A stretch of DNA of 64,000 nt from Symsagittifera roscoffensis (GCF_963678635.1 NC_087070.1:50948514-51012513), one strand, 5' to 3'; shown: positions 33,598 to 45,488, counted from the first letter of the stretch. Program-made: numbers and translations. The notes: generated by a model from the letters alone, not told the origin.

Positions 33598-34365
33598 ATG
33601 GCGAAGTTTCAAATATTAAACATTCTTGTTGTGTATTCTATCATTTATTATGATTATTATTCAAAAATTGAAGCTACTTTACAACCTGTAGACATTGTCG
33701 TGGAGCCTAAAGTTTCTTTCAACTGGACATCACAAACATTCATTATCCCTGTTCTACCAATTGATGAGTTACCAACCGTGTGGTCCAACTGTCGGCAGCT
33801 CAGTCAGTTTTACTGCCTGCACTCATTTGAAACACACTACGAAACAAATATGCTAGCAGTCACGTCTTATCACAACCAATCAAGCACGGATATTACATTT
33901 TTAAATCGACTAGAAATGAACGCTTACAAAAAATGCACAGCAAAGCTAAGCCTTATTTTTACTCGGCATAATCATTTTGCTGATTTGGGCTTTTGTTGTT
34001 TTCGGCAATGTCGCAGATACTTCACTTTGGGTTATAGACAAATGTCTCTATCAATTGACGATTATGTTTCAAAACTAACCAATTACAGTGAAGAAAACAA
34101 AACGTTGAATGCTCTTTGGGCCTTTTTCGACCCAGTTTGTCAAGTGAATGTTATTACAAAAGTTGGGTTCGGCACAGGTTCCTTGAGCAGATTCAGTCAT
34201 TCTGTCGGGGTTTTAGCTCAACAGAAGGACAAGCTTTACAGTTTGAAAGTCGGCGCAAGTTGGACTCCCTTATTTCCATATCGTGATCCTGGTTATTTTC
34301 TCACATGCCAGTGGTTCAAGCGAAATGTAATTTGTAGAAGTCAAGCATGGATATGTAATAATTAG
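33598..34365 (+). CDS. Secreted cysteine-rich protein, unrecognised family (member A)
   Basis: A 255-residue protein in one exon. The first ~26 residues (MAKFQILNILVVYSIIYYDYY then SKIEA) look like a signal peptide. The mature part shares an ordered set of nine cysteines with members B1 and B2 at 44494 and 46491: C, C, C, a CC pair, C, C, C, C, including the FYCL, (F/L)CC and WIC contexts. Shared blocks include NWTSQTFIIPV, KLTNYS, LNA(L/I)W, ITK(V/L)GFG and the C-terminal (V)ICR.Q.WIC. Member A has one extra cysteine (LTCQW). Several N-glycosylation sites (NWT, NQS, NYS, NKT) fit an extracellular protein. I do not recognise the family and assign no function. Same strand and style as B1, about 10 kb upstream of it. 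Confidence 0.85.
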   Translation: MAKFQILNILVVYSIIYYDYYSKIEATLQPVDIVVEPKVSFNWTSQTFIIPVLPIDELPTVWSNCRQLSQFYCLHSFETHYETNMLAVTSYHNQSSTDITFLNRLEMNAYKKCTAKLSLIFTRHNHFADLGFCCFRQCRRYFTLGYRQMSLSIDDYVSKLTNYSEENKTLNALWAFFDPVCQVNVITKVGFGTGSLSRFSHSVGVLAQQKDKLYSLKVGASWTPLFPYRDPGYFLTCQWFKRNVICRSQAWICNN

Positions 34366-34609
34366 CAATCTAAAGGTTTATAATTGTTCAGTTATCGTTT
34401 TCAATCATATGCTTTTTTTGATTTAGAAGCAATGCATAAGTTTCTTCGAAAAGGTTGCAACAAGTTTGGAGGTCTGAAACAGCATAAGATTGCTATCTTT
34501 GAATAATAATTTAAACCAACTTAAGACTTCTATTTGATAGAGAAAAAATTGATTTTTGTCTATATTCGCTAAGCTGTGCAAAGAAAACAATATTTTAAAA
34601 GATACTGTA
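34366..34609. other. 3' flank of member A
   Basis: No canonical AATAAA in the first 100 bases after the stop; AT-rich, nothing else seen. Confidence 0.4.
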
Positions 34610-36560
34610 GATTTCTTCCGGGTAGTCGTCTCCTCTAAGCACGCTTTCACTCTACGTAACGGTCGCAGAGTTTCTCCCCTTTATACCGTGTAATGGCGGG
34701 GGACACTAAGACACGATATTATCCACGAAAGTGTTATGTTGGTGGTCAGACTGAATCGGCTGATCTAAGGATTACGCATTTTCCCCTTAATTTGGCCTCT
34801 TTCCGGCTCTCCTCTTGCGCTTCTAGCTAGTTCAGCAAATCGTGGGCACAATAAGTAAATTCTCAATCGCAAAGGAAGTAAAAGCAGTTCACAGTGCCCT
34901 TAATGAGCTAACTACTATTTAGCAACTTCTATAACGAAGCCCGCGTTTCGTTCCGTTCAATCGCTTCGTTATCTCGCTCGTCAATTTTCGCTTGACGCAA
35001 TTATAAACTCGCCTACTCCAGCAGCGCAACTCGCTCACACAATTAATTCAACCCGGTATTAAACTTGGGTTCTCTACTCTGACTGAGAACCAACTACTCT
35101 TTATAGTAGCTAACAACTGCTCTCTTCTCTGACGAGAACCAACTACTCTTAATGGTAGCTAACACTGTTTTGACTCTTACAGGCTCTCCGATACCCTCCA
35201 ATCCCTTATCTTAATTTACACTTAGTTTTAGTTCAGTCACGCTATTCTTTATCAGTCCTGATATCCGCTAAAATCACCCGTCCGCACATGTTTTAAGACT
35301 ATATCCCTCCTCCTGTCAACTCTGCCACATGCCAGCTTCGGTTTCTTTTATCAATCTTTTCATATTAGTTACCTGGTAGGCGGTAGCTGTCACAATTTGA
35401 CAAAGCAAACAAATGTCATACGATTCTAATCAACTAATTCCTGACCTCATCTAAAATTTCTACCTGTACTCTATTCCAATCCCGACTTTCTAGCTATCAA
35501 GGGAAGGTAGTTCGTCTATTAGGGATCAAATTAAACCAAAAAGTCACCTCCTGTAAGCCAAGTAATTTCCCCGTCCGTTCATACTATTTAGGAGACCTAA
35601 TTCTCATGCTACGGTCCTATTACAATCATATTGCTCTGGGACTACTTTTCTTTAGTCCAGTTGAATTGCTATTAATAGATCACTCTCCAAGCTAAACTGA
35701 ATCCAATGTTTACCAAGTCCACTTTGAATTAAATCCAATACTCCAAGGTTGCAATGTAAAACTGTATCTCGATCGGCTTCTGCTCTAATTCTCAATATAT
35801 AACCGGGGTCAAACTTCAATATTTGGGTTCAGAATCCCAGGGGGGTCCTAACTACCAAGTTTCATTTATATCCCATTAATACTTCACAAGTTTTCCCATT
35901 TCTAAGGTCCATAATCACTTTTTCCGGAAAAAGGCTATTAACACCGGAGGAAGTTGCCGGAGGGTTTTCACTCACGAGGGGTCTTTTTTTTTTGGGGTCC
36001 ATCTTATGTCCATTGCCGCAATAAAATATTTATGCCACAGTTCATCAATTCGCGTAAATTGCCTATTTCCGGTCTAAGGGGGTGTTTTTCCAAGTGATAT
36101 TAGCTTGTGGCCCAATCGCCGGATTTGGTTCAAATTATAATACAAGATGTGTCTTGCCACTACCTATCATCCCTCCAAGTTTTAGCTCCCTGCATTCATT
36201 GGAGGCCGAGAAACGACTTCAGGAAGTTGGGGGTGGGTTTGTTTACTTTGGGCATAAAACCGGAAGTGGGGGTCTTAGGGGTCTGGGGTTCCGAACTTAA
36301 GCTTCGCTCAACTAGGCCTACAACATACTAAAACTTGAGCCCAAAACCGCCGCTAGTTTCCGAGTTCTTGTAGGGGCCGTTATCACTTGGGTCCGGGGGT
36401 CCGAAGGGTCTGGATTTTTGCTTGCCCGAGTCAAATCAACTCTAGTATCCGTCCTATGAGTTTCGTAAAGCTAGCACCGGTAGCTTCGATTTGGGGGGGG
36501 GGGCTGCAAAATCGGCACCGTTTTAAAATCCTGCTTAGAAGAGACGATATCTTCGAAGAC
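34610..36560. other. C-rich compositional island of unknown origin
   Basis: Base composition shifts sharply: frequent CTC, CCC and GGGG words, few long T runs, in contrast to both flanks. It includes a ~48-bp imperfect duplication (GAGAACCAACTACTCTT, then 'TAGTAGCTAACA' or 'GGTAGCTAACA') at 35085-35115 and 35134-35163, and a poly-G run near 36492. Frames are short and broken. It may be the remains of a retroelement or non-coding part of a larger repeat, but I see no LTR, protein motif or second copy. Confidence 0.4.
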
Positions 36561-38342
36561 TGAACTATTTTCAATTTTACCTTTTGTTTGCAGTACAACT
36601 TAGCTTAATGACGAATTGATCATACGCTCAGGTTACTATAGCATGTAAAACAGTAGATTCGCCAATTCACCAGATACTTTGAAAACTATTTAAAGAGCAG
36701 CGCCCAAGAATAACTGATTAAAACTTATCGAGGCCCTTGGAGATAACAAGACACAATGCCAGGGATATAAATATGCTTTAGGATGATTTTGGTGCTCGGT
36801 TTTTTAGTAGACTCAAAACAATGAGCAAGTGAGACCGCTTAATTCAAATTTGGCATTGGCAAGTAGCGATTGCTAACCCTGCTGCGCTTACATTAAATGT
36901 GATTGGTAATGTGTGCGTTAATGCACAATTAGTACCTTGGATCCAAGTCTTTCGCTTATCGCAGCTCATACGACATTGTTTTTTAATGTATGATGAAGAC
37001 TCGCCAAATTTAGCAGCAATCTGCCCTTCTTGTCCCCGTCTTGTCCCTCTCCCAACTTACTCGCCCTGTTCCCCCTCGCCCGCTATATTGTACACCACAG
37101 GTTAACTCAGGTTGACCCTGACTGTTCTTGTACTTCATCTGAGCCCTTATGCTGGATCAACTGCCCAATTCTCAGTTTTTGACCTTGGCAAAAAGTAGAA
37201 TAATTCATTAAGGTAGCTTTAAATACCCTTAGGAATCTTACAAACTCAAATGGAAAATCAAATTTTCCAAAATGTTAATTTTTCACAGGCGAAGCTGCGC
37301 TTGACAACCCAGCAAAGAATTGACAAGGGAACTTTAGAATAGCAGCAAAACATGGTTTGTCTCTAACTTAGACTTCGATTTTCAGAAGTTTCTTGGCAAA
37401 TCGCGAGACAATTACCTTGATTACGAAAAATTGACCCAAGAGTTAGCAACCTTTTTGCGTGTACCAATCACTTGCATCAGTTAGTTGTGTTACATTGGTC
37501 TGCTAAAACAACTCTTTCACATTTTTTCAGCTGAAACTTTGGTTTGCAAAAAAACAGCCCTACAACAGTTTATTTAATTAGCAATTTAATGAAAAGCAGC
37601 ACGGATTGGCCTTGCAGTGAAAATCAGTACTGTTGCAGTACCGTTACAGTAAAAAAAGTACTGTTTCAGTACTGCACCAGCGTAAATCAGTGATAAAAAA
37701 ATTGCAAAATTTTTAAACATCCTTGCTTTGAATTCGCACCAAAATTTCACGATAACACGACTTTCCTGTAAATTTTTCGATGCGATACGTATTTTATTTT
37801 AGGGTCCCGATACAAAGCTTTGGACGCCAATCGAATCAAAATTCTGACAACCTAATTAAAGCTTTTCAGGCTAAGATAATTCGAACTATCTGTAATTACA
37901 GTTTGGGAGCGCTCTTCGTGCTTTCTTCTCTGCGCAATGTTTTTGATCGCCTGCTCCTACTAATAAACATAATAGCAGTACTAGAAAACATAACAGTACT
38001 AATCATAATTGGCAGACCAATCCGGGAAACCAATTATTTCAAGACTAACTAGGACTGGACACTTTAAATCAACGGATCAATTACGCGAACCGGGAATTAG
38101 CGTACTAAAAAGTAGGAGATATTTTTATGATTCAAATATATTTTGATTAGCAATCATGCCTCACTTCGTGCCCCAAGTTTGTTTGCTCGAACAGCGATAA
38201 GCAAATAGCTGTCACTCTCTCAATTTCTCTACACTATGAGTGGTTTGAGCGATGGCTGTTTCTTTTCCATGTTTCTCACCATTTTGAACCTAAATATCTA
38301 ATACTCTAGTTTCGAAAGCACTGATGCTCAAAATAAAAGCCA
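36561..38342. other. Spacer without identifiable genes
   Basis: AT-rich. A cluster of CAGTACTG-like palindromic words lies at about 37627-37672. Nothing else supported. Confidence 0.45.
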
Positions 38343-38869
38343 CAAGACTGCTCGTATCAGGGCGAAGCCCTGAATGTTCCGACTGCCTTTTAAGGTTTAT
38401 GGAGCAGCAGTAATAACATAAAAAAAATTAAATGAAATAAAACAAAATGGACATTTTTTTCTTCTAAAATTTGAAATTTTTTATGAAAATCATCCCCCCA
38501 CACGCCATATAAAGTACAAAAGGATAGATTTTGCTCCTTGTAACAAACCATTTATGGCAAATAAGCTTCTTTTAACCAATTTGGAACGATTTTTCAGACG
38601 GATTAACTCTCCGCTTACGCGTTAATAGCGCGAATTATATTGCGCGTTAATTGTCCCAAATTGGTCAAAATGGCAATCTTTAAAACCTCATAACTTTACG
38701 ACAAATAGTCACAGGTGAAATATTTTTTCAAATTTAAGCTCAGGACAACAATACCTTTTGAATGATTAAAAAATCCGTTAGAAATGGCTAATTAAAAGTC
38801 GAAACTTGTCTGAAGAAAACCCACCCGGAGCACAAATATTCCGTTACTTTCGTATCGAAAGTCGGAACA
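38343..38869 (-). mobile_element. Family 2 hairpin-ended element (left arm)
   Basis: Read on the minus strand it begins TGTTCCGACTTTCGATACG, with hairpin ACTTTCGATACGAAAGT, and ends with AGTCGGAACA, then the hairpin CAGGGCTTCGCCCTG and ATACGAGCAGTCTTG. The reverse complement of the first ten bases thus recurs about 30 bases short of the other end. A second copy of just the hairpin end follows directly at 38871-38930. No coding capacity. Confidence 0.7.
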
Positions 38870-39251
38870 ACAAGACTGCTCGTATCAGGGCGAAGCCCTG
38901 AGTGTTCCAACTGCATTTTAATGTCTATGGAGCTCTAATAGCATGAAAAATTTAGTGTTCCACATACAGCTCCCAGCTCAATTTGCAAATTTATGTTTAG
39001 GTTTTCAATATTTAAAAAAGCTTAATTTCGGTTCATCAAAACGAGATTTCTGTCGTCCCTGCTTCATTAATTGGCTCTTTTCCAGTTCCCTTCTTTCAAA
39101 ATACCGCGTTTTGAGTTTGTTTTACCTGTTATTACGGCTAAATGCGTGATGTTACGCTGTCAAGTATGAAGAACAAATCTTTTCACAGTTGTGGATTCGT
39201 TCACCACGCCAAATTTCATTGCATTATAACAAGTTTGAGAAAACTTTTCAA

Positions 39252-39796
39252 GGATCAATTGAGCAATACCCCCCCCCCCCCATTCTCGCGTGGGGGGGGA
39301 GATAGCTCAATAGGTACTTGAGACATGTTTATAACCACTTGAAAATAGTTTGAATGACATGAAATCATAAAACATATTTTCCAACGAATGTAGAAAGCCA
39401 AAATTTACGATGAAAAAGCTCTAAAGTTTCATTTAGATTGAAAAAAGAATCAATAAAACAGGCATAAAAAGCGACTTTTTTCTTTCTTAAAATGACAAAA
39501 ACTTTTTGCGAACAATATTAAGGTGCTGCGGAGAACCGTTTTTGCTATTCAGATACAAGTCTAGAGCACCAACCCTGGTAAATTGCTTTCTGCGATGAGG
39601 CTATGGTCGCCTAAACAAAATTTTGCAAAAAAAAACATTTTTTTTTATAAATTTCGATTGCGTGCTATAAACACATCATCCATCTACTTGTGTTTGCTGA
39701 CGTCTTTTTGTAGAGTTTATTCGTTTTTGCTGGGGGGGCGGGGGAGATAGCTCAATTGGTCATTACGGGGGGGGGGGGAGATTGCTCAATTGATCT
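39252..39796. mobile_element. 545-bp non-autonomous DNA transposon with 8-bp target duplication
   Basis: Ends are GGATCAATTGAGCAATA plus a C run, and a G run plus AGATTGCTCAATTGATCT, i.e. inverted repeats with one or two mismatches. Both sides are flanked by CTTTTCAA (39244-39251 and 39797-39804). The matching site in the right arm has a single TTGAAAAG (53118-53125) and no insert. Two internal blocks, GGGGAGATAGCTCAAT at about 39295 and 39743, resemble a tRNA A-box region. An 8-bp duplication suggests the hAT group, but no transposase is present to prove it. Confidence 0.8.
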
Positions 39797-40839
39797 CTTT
39801 TCAAAATTGAATTTGAAAGGGGGAAACTGGAAAAGAGCACATTAATTCAACTTAAAGTCTTTATGTAGAGCAGATAGAAAAGCTTTAGAAAAAAGCATAA
39901 TTAAAAAGCAGCATTAATTTTATCAATTGGAAGAGTTTACAAAACGTTATTTACACAACTAGACAATTTATACGAAAAACGCAGGTTGGGCATTTGTGAT
40001 GATTTGACATAGAGTTAGTACCCGATGTGACAAGTAACGACGACACCTCCCGGAATTGGAAGTTTGCCAAATCAGAAGTCAGTAAAATAATGGTAAAACC
40101 AGCTCGCAATTTAGTATGCTGTAGCCCAAGTTACAAGAAGCGTAGTTTCTGAGCCTCAGACATTCGGCCAAATATCCTGCCAAATAGAAGTAGGGACAAT
40201 TTTTATGTTAATGGTAATAAGTGATGGTGAAACTTTTATTTATCTCATAGTTTTAGCCAAATCCAACCTCTAGACCGGAAGCTATTAGCAATTGGTAGGT
40301 AACCCCAATGAGTTTGAAATAGATAATGGAGGGAACATATGATTTATGATATAATTGGATATTACTTGATTGCCGCAAAGTACGTATCTACTGGCCAACA
40401 CACCTCCGGCGGCACTTTGCGGTGTTTACATTTTCCCCCGGAAAACAAAGATAAAAAGCCCCAAAAGTGGAAAAATCGGGATTTGTTGGCCACATATGAA
40501 TAAAACTTAGTGCATAAGACAGATTTGGTACATCATGCAGGATGTTTGATGATTCGTGCTATTTGTGGCTGTTTTGAGCGCCAAAGAATTGAAAATCAAG
40601 TTCAATGGGGAGGCATGATTCAAATTTCTGAATGAAGAATCAAACACAACTATTTTCGGAACGATCTCGAAGCATTATCCGATATTGTTTCAAGACACTG
40701 AATGTCTCTGCTATAAAATTTGATCTCTCAATATTACAAATGGGGCTAAAAAAACGTTTTCTATCATTTGGTCTCTCCATGAAAAGGGACAACATCTGTT
40801 TTCACGCAGAGCTTACAAAAGTATAGCTAATGCTTGCTC

Positions 40840-41471
40840 GGTGCGTATTCATAGGTCCCAAAATGAAAAATTAGTTCCATAGGTCCCAAAATAAAATAGC
40901 AGTTGCAGAAGTCGCAAATCTTTTCAATTGGTCAAAAGACTAAACTAGCCGAGTCTCGCGGCGATAACCGGCTCTAAAATTTGTATAGAGTCCTCATTGG
41001 CTCAAACTTCAACCAATCAGAATTCAAGAAGATACGTTTTGGGACTTACGCGACTGATTTTTTATTTTGGGTGCTATGAATGGGGGTATTCACAAGTACC
41101 TAAATGATAAATCAGTCCCATTTGTACCAAAATAAAAAAACAATCGCGTTAGTACCAAAAATATTTAATCGGCCAAAGACTACCAAGCCGACTATTTTAA
41201 GCTCTTCTTTTAAGGTCGCCGCTTTGCGGCGATAACCGGCTCCAATTTTCGTATAGAGTCCTACCCTCTGTTGGCAAGCTCGCAACACGTTGGCGCGACT
41301 GCGGCGATCACTATTCTACTGCTTAAGTTTCTTCTGTTTGAACAGTAGGAAATTAATGTAATAATTCGTTGGCTCACAATTCGACCAATCAGAAATTGAG
41401 ATGAATAATTTTGGTACAAATGGGACCGATTTTTCAATTTGGTACAAATGAACGTTGGTACAAATGGGAAA
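40840..41471 (-). repeat. Two diverged copies of repeat family 3, head to tail (left arm)
   Basis: 41085-41471 is the typical copy (ends with GTACAAATGGGA; core CGCCGCTTTGCGGCG). 40840-41083 is a relative in which 'GTACCAAA' is replaced by 'GTCCCAAA' at the ends. Both end in words that are inverted at the opposite tip. Confidence 0.6.
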
Positions 41472-42300
41472 TCACCCAATGAAAATTGGGACCTATGGGG
41501 ATTCACCGCTTGCTCATCTACACTGTAACATGCTGTATTCATTTTCAGCACGGCTGGCACGGCATATTGAGCGTCAATCAACCTGTGCAGTGAATCAGTT
41601 TTTTTGCTCCAATTTTTGAAGAAATCTGCAAAAAAATGTTTCCTCCGTTTTCTCTTTTGCAAAAAAAATCAGTTTTGCCGAAACTAATGGGGGACCAAGT
41701 TAACATCCTCCCACATAAAGCCGTTTGGGTAGGGGGTGGGGGAGGATGTAAGTTTGACGCACGTTTATTTGCTGCCTCTCTATCAATTTGTAGCATAGGA
41801 AGCAACTAAAATATACTCTAATTTTAAAAAAGGCCAGCCTGTTAGTTCCAATAATGCATTTCTAGTAAAAACATAGGTGACTTCTTTTTCGTCAACCTTG
41901 CGCGAGGCATTGTTTTATGGATCTACAATACCGTAAAAATTGCATGTTCAGAGTGGTTAAAAAGGGAGGAAGCGCAATTTCGCCAATGGGGACCCACAGC
42001 GCAATTGTGATGGCCATGTAAAAACAAAAAATCATTTGACACCGTGACCCCAGTCGAAACCAAAAGCCATCCGGAACGCTCAAAACCCCGCTCAAAATTT
42101 GAACGGTTCAATCAACCGTACATTTTCCTCCCCCCCCCCCCCCCCCCCCCTTTAGTGACCTACCGTAAAATGCCCGCCCCAAGCATGTTTTAATTCTGAA
42201 ATTTAATTCCGCATAAAATATTCATTTCAAACAAGCGCGCAGAATATACGACACGAGAAAAGTTTGAAATGTAGTGAGAGAATAGCGATCAGTGTAAAAA

Positions 42301-42373
42301 AGCCGGTTGCTCTAGTGATTAGATGATGCGACCATAAAAACGGAGGTATCTGGTTCGAATCCTGGTCACTCCA
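42301..42373 (+). repeat. tRNA-like repeat (left arm)
   Basis: TTGCTCTAGTGATTAGATGA resembles an A-box region, CTGGTTCGAATCCTGG is a good B-box/T-arm, and the stretch ends in TCCA. However the presumed acceptor strands do not pair and the anticodon stem is poor, so this is a tRNA-derived repeat or pseudogene rather than a tRNA gene. Mirror copy at 49350-49422. Confidence 0.5.
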
Positions 42374-42635
42374 AGGAAATTTTTCTTTTTTGCTTTAGTT
42401 TAATTAGGTTACTTATTTGCTGCTTAGTTAAACTTTAATTAATGTGGGTTTTTCAGGACTAACTTTGAATTTCAATTATATGTTGAAAACTGGCATCAAC
42501 GTTAAGGAAATTTTTCCAAAATTGTTCAAGTGTTTCGTTTGTGGTCATTTAATTCTGCATAGTTATCTTTTTAATGGGTTAATTTTTGCTGCTCGATTAA
42601 TTATTTGAGTGAGACAAGTCCCTTCATGTTACAAT

Positions 42636-42751
42636 CCCCCTAGCATTTAAGACAATTGTTCTAATTGCTGAGGGAAAAAGCGTTCCCCTCCAGCCGCACC
42701 CCCCCCCCCCCCCCCCATTCAATTAGGACAATTGTCTTAAATGCTGAGGGG
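42636..42751. repeat. 116-bp foldback element with 32-bp arms (left arm)
   Basis: CCCCCTAGCATTTAAGACAA at the left is answered by TTGTCTTAAATGCTGAGGGG at the right; the arms continue through ATTGTTCTAATTG / CAATTAGGACAAT. The short loop contains a long C run (G run in the mirror copy at about 48974-49087). It looks like a very small MITE or foldback insertion. Confidence 0.65.
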
Positions 42752-42984
42752 AAGGGTAAAATGAGGTAGAAAAAGATGGTTATTTGAAAGGTAGTTGAAA
42801 TGGAAAAAATGACTTGTGGAAAAGTTGAGAGGTTAATTGTCTCATTTGCCGAGACAAAAATTCCTGTCACGTCAGCTGGCAAAAGACGTTCACTGGCGGA
42901 AACGTTCACTAAATCTACAAAAATCAGACGATTAAAAAATGGGTCCGCGCGGATCCATATTGAAACAGTTAAAAAATCTGTTTG

Positions 42985-43090
42985 TGGAATCCAGTGACAA
43001 AATGAAAAATTGACCGCGGAATCCAATGACAAATTGTGGAATCCAGTGACAAAAAAATGGCTGCGGGGTCCACTGACAAACAGTAAAATC
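42985..43090 (+). repeat. Degenerate tandem repeat of GGAATCCAGTGACAAA
   Basis: At least four units of (C/T)GGAATCCA(G/A)TGACAAA or close variants in 106 bases, with further GCGGAATCC words at 43305-43365. Mirrored in the right arm near 48645-48750. Confidence 0.6.
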
Positions 43091-43435
43091 CAATTACATT
43101 TTGCTTCAAATCACTTCAACTTTAACAATGCATTTGACTGCCGAATCCAAATTAAAGCATGTCTTAGCATTTGTCTACAAAATTGGCATTATCACTGAAT
43201 TCCAAATGTTTGCTCGCTAGCTAACTTTCAATTTTAGCAACTAGTGTATAAACATTTGTCGTTCGATTCCATCTGGTTTCCGACTTCAAAGGCTTTTCGA
43301 AAGGTTGCGGAATCTAACGCAAATCACGCGGATTTCAGGCACAATTTACGCGGAATCCAAACCACTACCAAAGTAGCCGAGCTTGGCATCGAATGTTTTA
43401 TACGGAACAGCTATTTATTACTGTTAGTAACCTAA

Positions 43436-44493
43436 AATTTTAATCATTATTTTGTATCGATGAACTTTTTTGATCAATTAGATCAATTTATTTTGCCCTG
43501 AAAGTTAATTTCTGAAAAACCGGTGTTTTATTTCCCGTAAACCAATTTAGGTGGAAAATTGTACGGTTGATATGAAAGGCTTAAACGGTTTTCCAGCAAA
43601 ACTGTGCAGTCTGAGCGTTTAAAAAATCTCAATCAATGCTTGGAAAACGCTAAATTCCCCCGGGCGGTTTTGAACGGATTACAAAGATAAGAGACATTTT
43701 TTGAGCTGATTGATTACTATAAGCATGGGTTAACTTCTCGAAGCTCCATATTCTAGACTGAACTGTTGTATTGAGCAAAGTTATTTTAGAAGCACAAAAT
43801 CAAAACATCAATTGGTAAACGTTAATTAAATTTAATGCTAGAATTTATCGAAGTACTTGAAATAACAGCTGTCATTAGCATTGCAGGGGTTAAAATACGC
43901 ACTCAGATTGATTTAAAGCAATCTCTATACTAGAGTACAGCATCAAAAACTGAATCGCAAAAATCAAACATGGTTAAAATTAGATTGTTTATGCAAGCAC
44001 TTGAGCATTTCTAACTTAGAGAGCTTCATTTTTAGTAAGAATTTTATGTTTAAAACACTTAGCAAAACTTGATTAATTTATGATCTTTGAAGCACAATTG
44101 CAAGGTTTCAAAATCATGATTGGGACAAAATTCAATCAAACATCACGCTATTGGGAATTGGCATTCGGAACACAAAACTAGATTTGATATAAAATCGAAC
44201 TTTGATACACAATTACAAACCAAACATCACGCTATTCGGAGTTGGAATTCGGAATTGGCGATCGTGAGGCTGTATAAGGCTTTCAAAACCAACAAAAACT
44301 TCTGAGATATAATACAGCAATACAGGGCAAAGTTAGGTACTATGATCCAATTGAATATAGTTTTCTTTGTTTATTTTTGATTGAAATTTGGCTACTTTTG
44401 TAACACAATTTTGTCAGATTCTGATTTATTACACCGATCTCAAACTTGATAGTGTAGAACTTTGCTTTTTGCATATGTCAAGCAATACATGAA
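43436..44493. other. Upstream region of secreted-protein gene B1
   Basis: AT-rich, no gene. Two copies of 'caaaCATCACGCTATTSGGA' (S = G or C) lie 77 bases apart at about 44137 and 44221. No TATA box stands out before the ATG at 44494. Confidence 0.4.
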
Positions 44494-45240
44494 ATGTTTC
44501 CGTTGTTTATAACTCTAATTTATATGGTCTACCAGCGCGTAATTGCTAATAATGATTTAGTAATAGAGCCGGAAGGTCAAATGAACTGGACATCACAAAC
44601 ATTCATTATACCAGTGCAAAGTCATGCCAGAGTTTTGCCCCACAACTGGACCGTGTGCCGGAGATTTGGTTTTTTCTACTGCTTGGACGCTTTCGAAGTC
44701 CTTGCTGAACCAGAGCTAATCTCTTTTACGCAAAGTGTTCATGAACAAAATACCAACCGTGAACTTTATGATTTGTTAAGAAGAAATATAGCAAACGAGT
44801 GTTCTGAAAAAATTCGACCTATTTTTCTTTATCATAACATCTTCTCTGACGCGGACGAGTTGTGTTGTGATCGTCAGTGTTTTGATTATATGGTTAATGG
44901 CTACAGATATATGAATCTAAAAGTAGAAGAATACATTGGAAAGCTGACAAATTACTCGGATGCTAATGGAAACACAAAAAATCTTAATGCAATCTGGTCC
45001 TACTATAATCCAATTTGTAACGCGAACATAATAACAAAATTGGGATTTGGAGAAGGTCGCTTAAGAAGATTTGAACATTTGAACGGAGTGCCTGGACAAA
45101 GAACTGGGGCACCTTATCTTCTGAAAATTGGCAACAGATGGAGTCCAAAATTACCATATGAAAACCCTGGAAATTTTCTGACATTTAATTGGTTTAAAAT
45201 AAACGTAATCTGTAGAGAACAAACTTGGATTTGTGGATAA
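44494..45240 (+). CDS. Secreted cysteine-rich protein, unrecognised family (member B1)
   Basis: 248 residues, one exon. The N-terminus (MFPLFITLIYMVYQRVIA) is a likely signal peptide. It aligns along its full length with member A: NWTSQTFIIPV at ~31-41, the FYCLDAFE block, a CC pair (LCCDRQC), KLTNYSD, LNAIW, ITKLGFGEG, YLLKIG.RWSP.LPYE.PGNFLT and a WIC end. Nine cysteines are in the same order as in A. N-glycosylation sites include NWT (twice) and NYS. It lies in the left palindrome arm and points toward the gap and toward its twin B2. Function unknown; the conserved cysteine pattern and signal peptide argue for an extracellular, disulfide-bonded protein. Confidence 0.87.
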   Translation: MFPLFITLIYMVYQRVIANNDLVIEPEGQMNWTSQTFIIPVQSHARVLPHNWTVCRRFGFFYCLDAFEVLAEPELISFTQSVHEQNTNRELYDLLRRNIANECSEKIRPIFLYHNIFSDADELCCDRQCFDYMVNGYRYMNLKVEEYIGKLTNYSDANGNTKNLNAIWSYYNPICNANIITKLGFGEGRLRRFEHLNGVPGQRTGAPYLLKIGNRWSPKLPYENPGNFLTFNWFKINVICREQTWICG

Positions 45241-45488
45241 ACTGAAAATATTATATTTTTTTGAGCATTTCAGATGTTTCAATTTTTAAAGTGTATTTTA
45301 TCATGATATATTTCTTCCAGATCAATGACGAAATTCTTCATTTGTAAACCAGCGAGAGTCACATCTATCGGTTTGATTCACTATCATGCTTTCTGTTGCA
45401 ATTTATAGGCCAACTTTATTTTTTTTGCTCTATTTGTTGAGTAACCCGCCATACTCAGCATTCATGGCACCACTAATATCGTAAGTCA

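Larger units (their letters stand above)
38343..45488. repeat. Left arm of a giant inverted repeat
   Basis: Its reverse complement is found at 46242-54040, gene by gene and repeat by repeat, with high identity (few base differences in the stretches I compared, including the 248-codon gene). The outer end coincides with the tip of a family 2 element (CAAGACTGCTCG). It has one 545-bp transposon that the right arm lacks, and lacks the right arm's 1,057-bp duplication. Confidence 0.93.

Noticed and set aside
41261-41662. 133-codon minus-strand frame
   Set aside because: It runs through repeat family 3 and adjoining AT-rich DNA, with no coding character and no conserved counterpart in the mirror arm.
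42301-42373. Functional tRNA gene (B-box, TCCA end)
   Set aside because: Acceptor strands do not pair, the anticodon stem is poor and the T-stem has a mismatch; kept as a tRNA-derived repeat.
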